From Clostridium fessum (GTDB lineage: Bacteria > Bacillota > Clostridia > Lachnospirales > Lachnospiraceae), in contig NZ_PYLO01000003.1 of NCBI RefSeq assembly GCF_003024715.1, positions 186,001 to 250,000 of the forward strand: DNA of 64,000 nt, given 5' to 3'. The notes below the pieces were generated by a model. The model was not told the DNA's origin and ran no database searches. It saw nothing but the letters and a program-made list of their open reading frames with translations. Both the position numbers and the translations under genes were made by a program. Below are positions 52,681 through 60,839 of the stretch, in pieces; position 1 is the first letter of the stretch; every line of letters starts with the position of its first letter.

Positions 52681-52832
52681 GCATAAACTGCAGTAGTCTG
52701 CATGGCTGTCATTTCATTGACGCTCTTTCCGCTGGTGCTTCGTCCGAAATTGAACGAATACTCACCATTGCTGTAATTCCGTACAGGCTTATCCCTCGCC
52801 TGACCGAAACCAAACAAACTTTTTATTCCCAT
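52678..52832 (-). pseudogene. Phage portal protein, N-terminal fragment
   Basis: MGIKSLFGFGQARDKPV and TSGKSVNEMTAMQTTAVYA match the start of HK97-type portal proteins. After about 51 residues the homology stops and the frame runs into lysin sequence. Nearly the whole prophage morphogenesis region between portal and lysin has been deleted. Confidence 0.75.
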
Positions 52833-52925
52833 CTGCTATCCCTCTCTTTCTTTTTGTATCTGCCTGTGATAAAATCGAATCTATAAACATCGAAAAAATT
52901 CATAAAAATTTAGCAATTAAAGGCA

Positions 52926-52954
52926 TTGATTTTTTGCTGTAAATTGCATATAAT
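52926..52954 (+). promoter_or_regulatory. Predicted promoter of the ToxI-like RNA
   Basis: TTGATT (52926-52931), 17-bp spacer, TATAAT (52949-52954), placing the start near 52961, just before the tandem repeats. Confidence 0.75.
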
Positions 52955-52980
52955 AAAAACACAGATAGAAATATCTGTGC

Positions 52981-53052
52981 AGCAGTTAGAGCGTCCAGTT
53001 AAAATGCTCGTTTAAAAGCGGTTAGATTGTCCAATTAAAACAATCGGTTAAC
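52981..53052 (+). repeat. 36-nt tandem repeat (2 units) of ToxI
   Basis: Two adjacent units of 36 nt, about 70-75 percent identical by eye, with differences placed in paired arms (GAGCG..TGCTC against GATTG..CAATC), so base pairing is conserved by compensation. Confidence 0.85.
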
Positions 53053-53056
53053 AGCA

Positions 53057-53084
53057 GTGGGTGGAGTAATCCACCCGCTTTTTT
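53057..53084 (+). terminator. Terminator between ToxI and toxN
   Basis: 7-bp GC-rich stem, GTAA loop, six T. In type III systems this leaky terminator sets the excess of antitoxin RNA over toxin mRNA. Confidence 0.9.
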
Positions 53085-53101
53085 ACTTTTCAGGAGGCTC
53101 T

Positions 53102-53623
53102 ATGGATTGGTTCGTTGCCGATAAAATATACATAAATTACCTGACACAGTTTGATTCCCGTGTCGGATATGTGGAGTATGGGGAACGTTTGAAACTCCAT
53201 GTGGGAATTCTTCTTACTATCGGAGATTTCCACTACTATGTCCCTATTTCCTCTGCAAAACCAAAACATCAGAAGATGTCCAACAGTCTGGATTTCCACA
53301 AACTCCAGGATGAATCCACCGGATATCTTTATGCGGTATTAAATATCAATAATATGATTCCGGTTCCTGATAACTGCCTTACTCAGTTAAAATATAATCA
53401 GGTAGGAAGTTTCCGTTCTTTCAGCAACGAAAAGGAAAAAACCGACTATGTTTACCTTCTCCAGAAAGAAAAAGCCCTGATTGACAATGTTCAGGACACT
53501 CTGCAAAACAAAGCCCTGAAATTATACCAGAAGTGCATTGCCAAGCCGGATTCTTCCCTTGCTGCAAGATGCTGTAATTTCAAAATGCTGGAAGAAAAAT
53601 GCAGTTCTTATTCCGATACATAA
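53102..53623 (+). CDS. toxN: ToxN/AbiQ family endoribonuclease toxin
   Basis: 173 residues from ATG 53102 (AGGAGG at 5 nt): KIYINYLTQFDSRV, HVGILLTIGDFHYYVPISS, KPKHQKMSNSLDFHKL and LNINNMIPVPDNCL are conserved features of ToxN/AbiQ/CptN toxins, including the S-x-K-x-K-H core. These RNases are released during phage infection and cause abortive infection. Preceded by the ToxI-like repeats. It sits on the opposite strand between terminase and portal fragments of a decayed prophage. The open frame starts earlier (53057), inside the terminator. Confidence 0.93.
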   Translation: MDWFVADKIYINYLTQFDSRVGYVEYGERLKLHVGILLTIGDFHYYVPISSAKPKHQKMSNSLDFHKLQDESTGYLYAVLNINNMIPVPDNCLTQLKYNQVGSFRSFSNEKEKTDYVYLLQKEKALIDNVQDTLQNKALKLYQKCIAKPDSSLAARCCNFKMLEEKCSSYSDT

Positions 53624-53674
53624 ACAAAACCATGATCCTTCAAACCTCTCCATCTGCCGGAGAGGTTTTCTTTC

Positions 53675-54340
53675 TTAAAAAACAAGAATTCCCCTGCCAT
53701 CATATACACTTCCCTCGCTGCCCTGATTACGAATTGCACGGTCAAGTGCCATGACGGTTGCGGCTGCAGCATCAATTTTCTCTGTGGATTTTTCTTTATC
53801 CATTTTGATATTTCCGGCAGGGTCTTGTCTGACATACACGTTGTCCATCATCCAACGAAGAACCTTATGCCCACCGTGGGCAATTCGCTCCTCAAGTGTC
53901 AGCTTCATAAGTTCCTTCGTTGGCGGACTCATATCTTTGTACCCCTGCCCGAAAGGAACAACAGTAAATCCCATTCCTTCCAAATCCTGTACCATTTGCG
54001 TTGCTCCCCAACGGTCGAAAGCAATTTCTTTTATATGGTACTTCGTTCCAAGTTCCTCTATAAATTTCTCTATAAAACCATAATGAATGACATTTCCTTC
54101 CGTAGTTTCAAGACACCCTTCTGCTGTCCACACATCATAAGGAACATGGTCCCTTCTGACACGGAGTCTCATATTATCTTCCGGTATCCAACAGTATGGT
54201 AAAATGATGTATTTCTCTTCATCATTTCTCGGTGGAAACACAAGTACAAATGCCGTGATATCTGATGTTATTGATGCTACAGGAATGTGATGAGCAAGAG
54301 GCAGCCGAGATTCTTCCAGCAATTGAATACCTCTTAGCAC
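53675..54340 (-). pseudogene. Phage terminase large subunit, C-terminal fragment
   Basis: About 200 codons of the nuclease half of a TerL protein: SDITAFVLVFPPRNDEEK, EIAFDRWGATQMVQDLEG, VPFGQGYKDMSPPTKELM, KIDAAAATVMALDRAIRN with acidic metal-binding residues. The ATPase half is missing; homology begins near 54275. Transcribed toward the portal fragment, the normal phage order, with the toxIN module inserted between on the other strand. Confidence 0.85.
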
Positions 54341-54430
54341 TTATACATAAAAGAGGTAATTCAAACGAGTAAAGGAACCAGCTAATCCGTTGTGATTCTG
54401 GTTCTTTTCTTTTTGTTGCCATCTCCAAAT

Positions 54431-54544
54431 TTTACTCTTGTAATATTTCAATTATTACGCGAGTAAGATTTCAAGTCAATCTGTTTTTTCTGAAATTGAC
54501 AACCACATAAATAGCGTCTATAATATTTTTATTACAACTGTAAG
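54431..54544 (+). promoter_or_regulatory. blaI-blaR1 promoter with three BlaI-type operators
   Basis: Promoter TTGACA (54496-54501), 17 bp, TATAAT (54519-54524). Three related inverted repeats of the form (C/T)TTAC-N4-GTAA lie at 54431-54444, 54454-54467 and 54531-54544, the last just after the start point. Their spacing allows BlaI to repress its own operon. Confidence 0.8.
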
Positions 54545-54563
54545 ATTTAAGGAGGGATTTGAA

Positions 54564-54950
54564 ATGAGCGATTTACCACAGATTTCTGAAGCTGAATTTG
54601 AAGTTATGAAAATCGTATGGAAACATGCGCCGATCAGTACAAATGAAATAACAGATAAATTATTACAGACCACAAGCTGGAGTCCGAAAACGATACAGAC
54701 TTTAATCAAACGCCTTGTGACCAAAGGCGCTCTGACTTATGAAAAACAGAGCCGAGTGTTTGTTTACACCCCAGTCGTGAAGGAAAGCGAATACATCGGC
54801 CAGGAAAGCAATTCTTTTCTGGAACGATACTATGACGGAGATATCACTGCCATGCTGTCTGCCTATATAGAAAATGACAGACTGTCTGAAACAGAAATAG
54901 ATACCCTCCGCTCCCTTCTTTCAAAGAGGTCAAAAAAAGGAGGCAATTAA
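54564..54950 (+). CDS. blaI: BlaI/MecI family repressor
   Basis: 128 residues with the BlaI/MecI/CopY winged helix: ISEAEFEVMKIVWKHAPIS, TTSWSPKTIQTLIKRLVTKG, and a C-terminal dimerisation region with the Asn/Phe site (NSFLERYYDGD) where BlaR1-triggered cleavage normally occurs. AGGAGGG precedes the ATG. Represses the operon and probably the PBP gene at 62910, whose leader has the same operators. One base separates it from blaR1. Confidence 0.94.
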   Translation: MSDLPQISEAEFEVMKIVWKHAPISTNEITDKLLQTTSWSPKTIQTLIKRLVTKGALTYEKQSRVFVYTPVVKESEYIGQESNSFLERYYDGDITAMLSAYIENDRLSETEIDTLRSLLSKRSKKGGN

Positions 54951-54951
54951 C

Positions 54952-56748
54952 GTGGCTGATTTTATGATACGCTTTTTAATATGCAATGTATTTATCAGCG
55001 GTATCATCGGAATTCTTTTGATAGCCAAGCGGATATTCAAAGACAACCTTTCCAGCCGTATGCAGTATAATCTGTGGTTCCTGCTTCTTGGGTTGCTGAC
55101 ATTTCCCTTTATACCGTTCCGTCTCATCGGATTTCCACAAATCTTCTCGTGGCTTGGTAACTTAAGAAGCTCTCCTGCTTCTGGTACCGCAACCGCTATA
55201 GGAGAAGCTGTGGGAATTAATCCAGCAGGAAATACAGACTGGATGAATGACTTCGCACTTTCTGTAAATAGCGAGACACCATCCATTGCCGGATACATAT
55301 TGTTAGGGATATGGATTGTAGGCATTTTTGCAATGATTATATTGGTAATCAAATCCTCTCTCCGTTTACGCAACTTGGAGAAATCTGCACTTCCCCTTCA
55401 GAACAAGGAAGTCCGCAGACTGTATCATCACTGCTTAGAAGAGATAGGGATTCACAGAGATATTCCTGTCTACAGTACCGCATTTTTGAAATCCCCGATT
55501 ATTGTTGGACTTTTGAAACCGTGTATTTATCTTCCGATTCATCTGATCTCTGATTATAACGAATCCGATATGCGGTATATGCTGTTACATGAACTGCAGC
55601 ATTACAAGCACCATGATGCTATTGCCAGTTATCTGATGAACCTTGCCGGAGTGGTATATTGGTTCAATCCTCTTGTCTGGTATGCATTGAAAGAAATGCG
55701 TAATGACAGAGAGGTTGCCTGTGACACTTCCGTTTTGAAGATGCTTGAAGAGGATGCTTACGAAGATTATGGCAATACACTGATTAACTTTGCAGAGAAG
55801 GTTTCACTTACTCCTTTTCCGTTTTCTGCCGGCCTTGGTGGAAACATGGAGCAGATGAAACGGAGAATTATTAACATTGCCTCTTATGAGAAGCCGACAT
55901 TTATGAAGAGAATAAAAGGTACAACTGCATTCATGTTGACTGCTGTCCTTCTACTTGGATTCGCACCTTTTATTTCTACATACGCAGCAGATGGAAGCTA
56001 CTACCAATGGGATTCCTCTTCTGAGAATGTTACCTATGTAGACCTCTCCACATACTTCGGAGAATACAAAGGTAGCTTTGTTTTATATGATTTAGAAAAT
56101 GATGCATGGAGCATACACGACATGGAGCATGCCACCTTACGAGTTGCTCCAAACTCCACCTACAAGATATATGATGCCCTGTTCGGATTGGAAGAAGAGA
56201 TCATTACACCGGAAAATTCGTTCATTGCATGGAATGGCGAAACCTATCCATTTGAAGCATGGAATGCGGATCAGACTTTACAGTCTGCAATGAATTCCTC
56301 CGTGAATTGGTATTTTGAATCTGTGGACGAACAGCTTGGAACCGCTGACATTTCCAACTATATTGAGGAAATTGGGTATGGAAACGAAAATATAAGTGGT
56401 GATTTCTCCACTTATTGGATGGAATCTTCCTTGAAGATTTCCCCAATAGAGCAGGTCGAACTTCTAACCAGGCTGCAGAATAACAGCCTTGGCTTCGCCC
56501 CTGAAAATATCAATGCAGTAAAAGATGCCATCTGCCTTTCCTCTTCCGATGCCGGAACATTCTACGGAAAGACCGGAACCGGACGTGTGGATGGCCAAGA
56601 TGTGAACGGATGGTTTATCGGCTATATCGAAACTGTAGATAATACATACTTTTTCGCTACCAACATTGGTGCAGACAGCGATGCTACCGGAGGCAACGCA
56701 ACTGAAATAACCATGTCTATCTTGTCCGACATGAATATCTGGAAATAA
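54952..56748 (+). CDS. blaR1: BlaR1/MecR1 beta-lactam sensor-transducer
   Basis: 598 residues from GTG 54952 (GGAGG upstream). Four membrane helices with a cytoplasmic M56 zinc protease loop, HELQHYKHHD (His 213) and REVACD, then the fourth helix (about 320-340) and an extracellular penicillin-binding sensor with STYK (acylated Ser 402) and KTGTG (about 540). Binding of a beta-lactam outside activates the protease, which removes BlaI. Both functional halves look intact. Followed by a clear terminator. Confidence 0.95.
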   Translation: MADFMIRFLICNVFISGIIGILLIAKRIFKDNLSSRMQYNLWFLLLGLLTFPFIPFRLIGFPQIFSWLGNLRSSPASGTATAIGEAVGINPAGNTDWMNDFALSVNSETPSIAGYILLGIWIVGIFAMIILVIKSSLRLRNLEKSALPLQNKEVRRLYHHCLEEIGIHRDIPVYSTAFLKSPIIVGLLKPCIYLPIHLISDYNESDMRYMLLHELQHYKHHDAIASYLMNLAGVVYWFNPLVWYALKEMRNDREVACDTSVLKMLEEDAYEDYGNTLINFAEKVSLTPFPFSAGLGGNMEQMKRRIINIASYEKPTFMKRIKGTTAFMLTAVLLLGFAPFISTYAADGSYYQWDSSSENVTYVDLSTYFGEYKGSFVLYDLENDAWSIHDMEHATLRVAPNSTYKIYDALFGLEEEIITPENSFIAWNGETYPFEAWNADQTLQSAMNSSVNWYFESVDEQLGTADISNYIEEIGYGNENISGDFSTYWMESSLKISPIEQVELLTRLQNNSLGFAPENINAVKDAICLSSSDAGTFYGKTGTGRVDGQDVNGWFIGYIETVDNTYFFATNIGADSDATGGNATEITMSILSDMNIWK

Positions 56749-56750
56749 AG

Positions 56751-56798
56751 AAATCGGGTAAAGGTCATAGTCGTATAATCCTTTGCCCGATTTTTTTA
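56751..56798 (+). terminator. Terminator of blaI-blaR1
   Basis: AAATCGGGTAAAGG pairs with CCTTTGCCCGATTT (one mismatch), 15-nt loop, then a T-rich tract. Confidence 0.9.
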
Positions 56799-56844
56799 TT
56801 TTCACTTTATGCATAAAAGCGTTTCAATTATCCAGTTCTATACG

Positions 56845-57285
56845 TCAAGAATTAGATTTATCATTGATGTATTCTATAATTTCTCCAATAAAAAAAGATA
56901 TAAATGTCCCAATTGAAACAAACAAACTATCTCTATCACCTAATGATTCAATGAAGATTGAAAATGTAAACGTAAAGTTACTATACATATAATCATAAAA
57001 AACGTATTTCAGAGAACCTATCAAGAGCATCAACCCGAAAGAAATTAATGCATATATTAGGCACAGCAAAAAGCTAATGTCAATGCTGCGTTTGACAATG
57101 ATTTTTCCCATAAAAAAACCTAAAATAAAAACCCCAATATCAATATATGTATATATAATTAAAAAGCCCAAATAGGCTAAGGCCGCATTATATTTGGGAA
57201 ATAAATAAAAACAAAGAAAATAAGCCAAAGCCACACATACAAAATATACTAAAAATGGAGAATACGTTCTAACAAACTTTCTCAT
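56845..57285 (-). CDS. Small integral membrane protein, unknown
   Basis: 146 residues with four or five hydrophobic helices (about 10-30, 36-66, 72-92, 98-116, 122-140). No conserved motif recognised. It starts 53 bp after the stop of the secreted-protein gene in the same direction and is the last gene of the BlaI-region minus strand set. Low GC compared with neighbours. Function unknown. Confidence 0.75.
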   Translation of the reverse strand: MRKFVRTYSPFLVYFVCVALAYFLCFYLFPKYNAALAYLGFLIIYTYIDIGVFILGFFMGKIIVKRSIDISFLLCLIYALISFGLMLLIGSLKYVFYDYMYSNFTFTFSIFIESLGDRDSLFVSIGTFISFFIGEIIEYINDKSNS

Positions 57286-57337
57286 AAAAACACCTCACAC
57301 CACATGTAGATAATCGAATTAAAATCAAAAGCTTATC

Positions 57338-58564
57338 TTAATTTATTTCATGCTCTTCACTTCCAGTCGCTGACCATGATGTTTTACCACTACTGACCAC
57401 ATCTTTTGTAGACATACTATATGCAAATATATCAAGGATCTCCGCCTCTGAGATATACCATGAACCATCTGTGTTTTTCTTACTTCTGTATAAAACATAT
57501 AATTCGCATTTTTCATTCTCCGAAAGTCTGTCATATACAAGATATTCTATTATTTCCTCATTCTCATTTAAGATAACTCTAGAATTTCCATTCGCACCGT
57601 ATGATATCATAAAATCACATCCTTCGTCTGCGAAGTATTGTTGATATATAGTACGATATCCATCATATATTTCATTTGTTTCCATTAATGTCACATAATC
57701 ACAGATCGCAGGAATAGAAATATCATCCTCTTTCATATTTTCCATTAATTCATCCATTAAATCGTGTTGAATGACAAAACCATTATCCTGTGAACTGAAT
57801 ATTCTAATGGTCTTTCGTGGCATCATTCCCTGCGGTCCTGCTCCTGTAACATAGTTTATGATGACAATCACATCCTTTGCACCATCTCCATCTATATCCT
57901 GAAATCCAACTGCCTCTACGCTGTCAAACATACCTACGTTATCATTCTCAGTACTATTGTTTTCAAAATAAGCTGGGAAATGGTACACAATTTGATTGTC
58001 CTTAGCCAGCACAAATGAGACATCTTCCCAAAGCGTATCATAAGTCGGTAGATAAGACACAAATCGTACCTCGCCCCAATCATTCAAATCCACCTCAAAG
58101 GATTGTTCGGTTATAACCCGGCTTTCATCTAATTTCTCTTCTGATGGATAGTCCACTTCAATATCTGCAATATCTGTCAATTGCTGTATTTCTTTCGTAC
58201 CATCGAAATATAAAATGACTTGTTCATCAAATTGTTCTTCACCTGATAGAATTATTTCTACATAGTCCTCATGCCAGGTAACCTTCCAACAGCTGCTACT
58301 GATGCTTGCACCGTCATTGTACAATTCAAAATCTGTTTGCGATATCTTATCTTCGCCTTCTTTAAGGACTAACCGTCCACTTGCTGAACCAAAAGGCCAT
58401 TCCGGTTCTCCAACAGCTTGAAGTATCACTTCATATTTTTTATCTGGTGAAACGGATGTATCGCAAGTTATCTTCTTGTAATTTACCGTATACGAAATGC
58501 AACACCAAAATACTACAAACAGTGCAATGAGCGAGCCCATAATACATAGCATAAATTTTTTCAT
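57338..58564 (-). CDS. Membrane-anchored extracellular protein with calcium-like loop
   Basis: 408 residues: an N-terminal anchor or signal (about 5-27), then a mostly beta-strand extracellular region. One segment, QDIDGDGAKDVIVIIN (about 233-248), is a D-x-D-G-D-G-x-x-D loop as in EF-hand/dockerin or FG-GAP repeats and should bind Ca2+. No enzyme motif seen. Followed by a small membrane protein gene; preceded by another anchored protein gene 25 bp upstream, so probably one transcript from 59021 on, under a BlaI-type operator. Confidence 0.82.
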   Translation of the reverse strand: MKKFMLCIMGSLIALFVVFWCCISYTVNYKKITCDTSVSPDKKYEVILQAVGEPEWPFGSASGRLVLKEGEDKISQTDFELYNDGASISSSCWKVTWHEDYVEIILSGEEQFDEQVILYFDGTKEIQQLTDIADIEVDYPSEEKLDESRVITEQSFEVDLNDWGEVRFVSYLPTYDTLWEDVSFVLAKDNQIVYHFPAYFENNSTENDNVGMFDSVEAVGFQDIDGDGAKDVIVIINYVTGAGPQGMMPRKTIRIFSSQDNGFVIQHDLMDELMENMKEDDISIPAICDYVTLMETNEIYDGYRTIYQQYFADEGCDFMISYGANGNSRVILNENEEIIEYLVYDRLSENEKCELYVLYRSKKNTDGSWYISEAEILDIFAYSMSTKDVVSSGKTSWSATGSEEHEIN

Positions 58565-58589
58565 TGATATAGCCCCCTTTTTAATGTCC

Positions 58590-59021
58590 TCATATATCCA
58601 GTTCTTTCAATAGAGAATTTTCTCTTTCCCATGAATATACAATGTAATATCCGGCGTCATTTATTTCTTTCCCAAAATTCAGAGTTTCGTTGTCAATCAC
58701 ATCAATAGACTGTCCTTCCTGAATTTCCACAAGATACTCCCATTCATTGCTTCTGTGATCCGAATAGTAATCATCCAGTTCTTTCAAGGACAACTCGCTC
58801 TGAATTAGAATCGCACCAAAATATTGCATCCCGTTTCCGTTACCTGTCAGCTTCCCTGCCCGTGATATTGACTCTATCAGTTCCGTTTTCTCTGGCAGTG
58901 GTGTTTCACATAATTCCTTTTCTACTTTATAGGCAATGTTATTATTTATGAATGAAATGGATATTACTCCGCCTATCAATACAACTGCTACCAATATTCC
59001 AACTAATTTTAATTTTTTCAT
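58590..59021 (-). CDS. Membrane-anchored small extracellular protein
   Basis: 143 residues: membrane segment at about 6-25 and an extracellular alpha/beta domain (ESISRAGKLTGNGNGMQYFG, SELSLKELDDYYSD). No named family recognised. AGGAGG precedes the ATG. A BlaI-type operator (59039-59052) overlaps its predicted promoter, suggesting induction by beta-lactams together with the PBP. Confidence 0.8.
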   Translation of the reverse strand: MKKLKLVGILVAVVLIGGVISISFINNNIAYKVEKELCETPLPEKTELIESISRAGKLTGNGNGMQYFGAILIQSELSLKELDDYYSDHRSNEWEYLVEIQEGQSIDVIDNETLNFGKEINDAGYYIVYSWERENSLLKELDI

Positions 59022-59038
59022 GTGTCCTCCTTTCTTTT

Positions 59039-59079
59039 CTTACACATGTAAGATTATCATAGAACACCATTATCATCAA
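59039..59079 (-). promoter_or_regulatory. Predicted promoter with BlaI-type operator, middle of the locus
   Basis: On the minus strand TTGATG (59079-59074), 17 bp, TAATCT (59056-59051), overlapped by the palindrome CTTACA-TG-TGTAAG (59052-59039), which matches the operators before blaI and the PBP gene. Confidence 0.65.
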
Positions 59080-59080
59080 A

Positions 59081-60346
59081 TCATTCTTTAATCCGGTATT
59101 GGTAATCGGGTATCTGCATAATTCCGTCATTTAGGATTTCATTCCCCAAATACTGAAAACTGCCATCCTCTGAAAATCTTACCGTAAGTTTATGGGTAAT
59201 GACTGCATCATCGCAAATGACCATGTCGCAAACTGCCTCCACCGTTAACGTAACCGTCCCATCCTCATTTTCTTTGATGTCGACAACCTCCGGCAGAGAT
59301 GTCCCAAAGAAGGTAGGCGCATAATTAAAGCATCCAAGTCGCACCCAATAATACGTCTGGTTTTCCTCATCAAATACTGCGTAATCCCGTATCTGCTCTG
59401 CTGTTATCGGAAGATATTCCATAATCAGACTTTCAAATTTTTCTTTTGGGATACCATTTGGATAATCTTCGGAATTAAATTTTTCTCCATATTTCATTCC
59501 ATACAGATATTCAAACATCCCGTTATAATCCAACTCATTCAGATTTTCTATATTCCAGTTTGAACACAAAAGGTTATTTCCCTGATATCCAAGACCTCGA
59601 ACACAACGTTCAGACATTTCACGCTGTTCCTCTGTCATAGGTTTTATTCTAATCAGGCAGCTTCCATCCACAATTTCACTGACTTCCGGTGGCTCCGGCA
59701 CACACAACTCATAGCAGAACCATCCTTTTTCCGTGTATTTCCATTCTTTGAGTCTCGTATAAGAAATGTACGAAATTCCCAGCTTGTTGTCAGCATTCCT
59801 GATTCCTCTTGTACTCACAACATACATATCCGTTCCATCAAAAATGAATTTCATTCTGCCCAGTCCACCATCATTATGGATTTCATAAATCACCACAGAG
59901 CCTCTTTTCCCTTCCATACATTCTTTCAGAAAACTGTCAACACTTTCATAATTCTCGATGGTAGAATACGTTACCATCGTAGCAATTGGATATCCTGCGT
60001 CCTTTATCTTCTTCTGCATTTCAAGAACCGTTTGATTATCCAAAACAACATTAGATGCTATCCCTTTATCTGCTGTTTCATAAATGTCAAGATAAAGTTC
60101 CATCAGCTTCTTACAGTCACTCTCAGCTTCTTCCTTTTCCTGTTCATCTACCGGAAGATTGTAGCCCTTTTCCCATTGTACTGCAGCCTCTTCCTCGGCA
60201 TTTTTTATTTTCTCCGTGGAAGATACTTCTTCCGTATCTTCCACAAGAGATTCTCCCGCAACACTATCTTCTTTTCCACAGGCACACACGAAACACCCAA
60301 TCAGAAATACCATGATCAGTAGAATGCTTTTTCTTTTTAATGCCAT
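59081..60346 (-). CDS. Lipoprotein of the PBP operon
   Basis: 421 residues from ATG 60346 (AAAGGATG upstream). Lipoprotein signal with Cys in FVCACGKE (about residue 21), a Glu-rich linker, then a soluble extracellular domain without recognised motif (RMKFIFDGTDMYVVSTRG, EYLPITAEQIRDYAVFDEE). Five codons after the preceding lipoprotein frame. Its place directly behind a beta-lactam-inducible PBP suggests a role in the envelope response, but this is inference. Confidence 0.82.
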   Translation of the reverse strand: MALKRKSILLIMVFLIGCFVCACGKEDSVAGESLVEDTEEVSSTEKIKNAEEEAAVQWEKGYNLPVDEQEKEEAESDCKKLMELYLDIYETADKGIASNVVLDNQTVLEMQKKIKDAGYPIATMVTYSTIENYESVDSFLKECMEGKRGSVVIYEIHNDGGLGRMKFIFDGTDMYVVSTRGIRNADNKLGISYISYTRLKEWKYTEKGWFCYELCVPEPPEVSEIVDGSCLIRIKPMTEEQREMSERCVRGLGYQGNNLLCSNWNIENLNELDYNGMFEYLYGMKYGEKFNSEDYPNGIPKEKFESLIMEYLPITAEQIRDYAVFDEENQTYYWVRLGCFNYAPTFFGTSLPEVVDIKENEDGTVTLTVEAVCDMVICDDAVITHKLTVRFSEDGSFQYLGNEILNDGIMQIPDYQYRIKE

Positions 60347-60350
60347 AATA

Positions 60351-60839
60351 TCATCCTTTCTTTTCATACTTGTAATAGCTTCTGACCACATCCACACTTC
60401 CGTCTTTTGAGTGCAAATCGTATTTTACAAATCCGCCAAAATAACTGACTTCAAGAATCGTTATTTCTGCTTCTTCCTGTGCATCCACCTTTTCGCAAAA
60501 TTCCAGTACCTGCTCTGCCTCAGTCATGTTAACTTGATTTCTGCTGTCAACAGCCGGATATCCATTTTCTCCAAGGCAATTTACAATACTGCGAATCGTT
60601 TCCAAATCAGCTATCTTGTTTTCTTCTGCTGCCTTCTTATAAAGATCTATACAGATGTTTATAATTTCTTCTGCATTCTCCTGAGGTTCTTCTGGAATAG
60701 CCTAAATATCAATTACTGTTTCCGAAACTGTATCTTCTTCCGGGGGTGCATCGCTACACCCCGAAACACTATGCATCAGTAAAAAACTAATTACTACTAA
60801 ACCACTCTTCCAGAACCAGGCCGTCTTTCTTAACAACAT
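60351..60839 (-). pseudogene. Lipoprotein gene interrupted by one in-frame TAG
   Basis: A 163-codon frame from ATG 60839, overlapping the 3' end of the PBP gene by 53 bp. Lipobox SVSGCSDAP (Cys 29), then TAG at codon 46 (60704-60702) in TVIDI-TAG-AIPEEPQEN, then an intact domain (CIDLYKKAAEENKIADLE, VSYFGGFVKYDLHSKDG). It is otherwise undamaged. If the TAG is read or is a sequencing error this is a functional lipoprotein; otherwise a 45-residue stub is made. Confidence 0.72.

Larger units (their letters stand above)
52961..53084 (+). ncRNA. toxI: ToxI-like antitoxin RNA (type III toxin-antitoxin)
   Basis: Two tandem 36-nt units (52981-53016 and 53017-53052), each beginning AGC(A/G)GTTAGA and sharing GTCCA(G/A)TTAAAA, then the start of a third unit (AGCAGT), followed by an intrinsic terminator (GGGTGGA-GTAA-TCCACCC, T6; 53059-53084) just before a ToxN/AbiQ-like gene. 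This is exactly the layout of type III antitoxins, where the endoribonuclease cuts the repeat RNA into pseudoknots that inhibit it. Start estimated from the promoter. Confidence 0.88.

Noticed and set aside
52981-53052. Tandem repeats considered as a minimal CRISPR array.
   Set aside because: Units are adjacent without spacers and are followed by a terminator and a ToxN-like gene; this is a type III antitoxin. No cas genes are present.
53057-53101. Upstream extension of the ToxN-like frame from GTG 53057.
   Set aside because: It would start inside the ToxI terminator stem; AGGAGG and homology support ATG 53102.
48937-60839. Genuine reassignment of TAG in this region.
   Set aside because: Other genes in the window end in TAG and nearby genes carry frameshifts and deletions. 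Kept only as an item to check.
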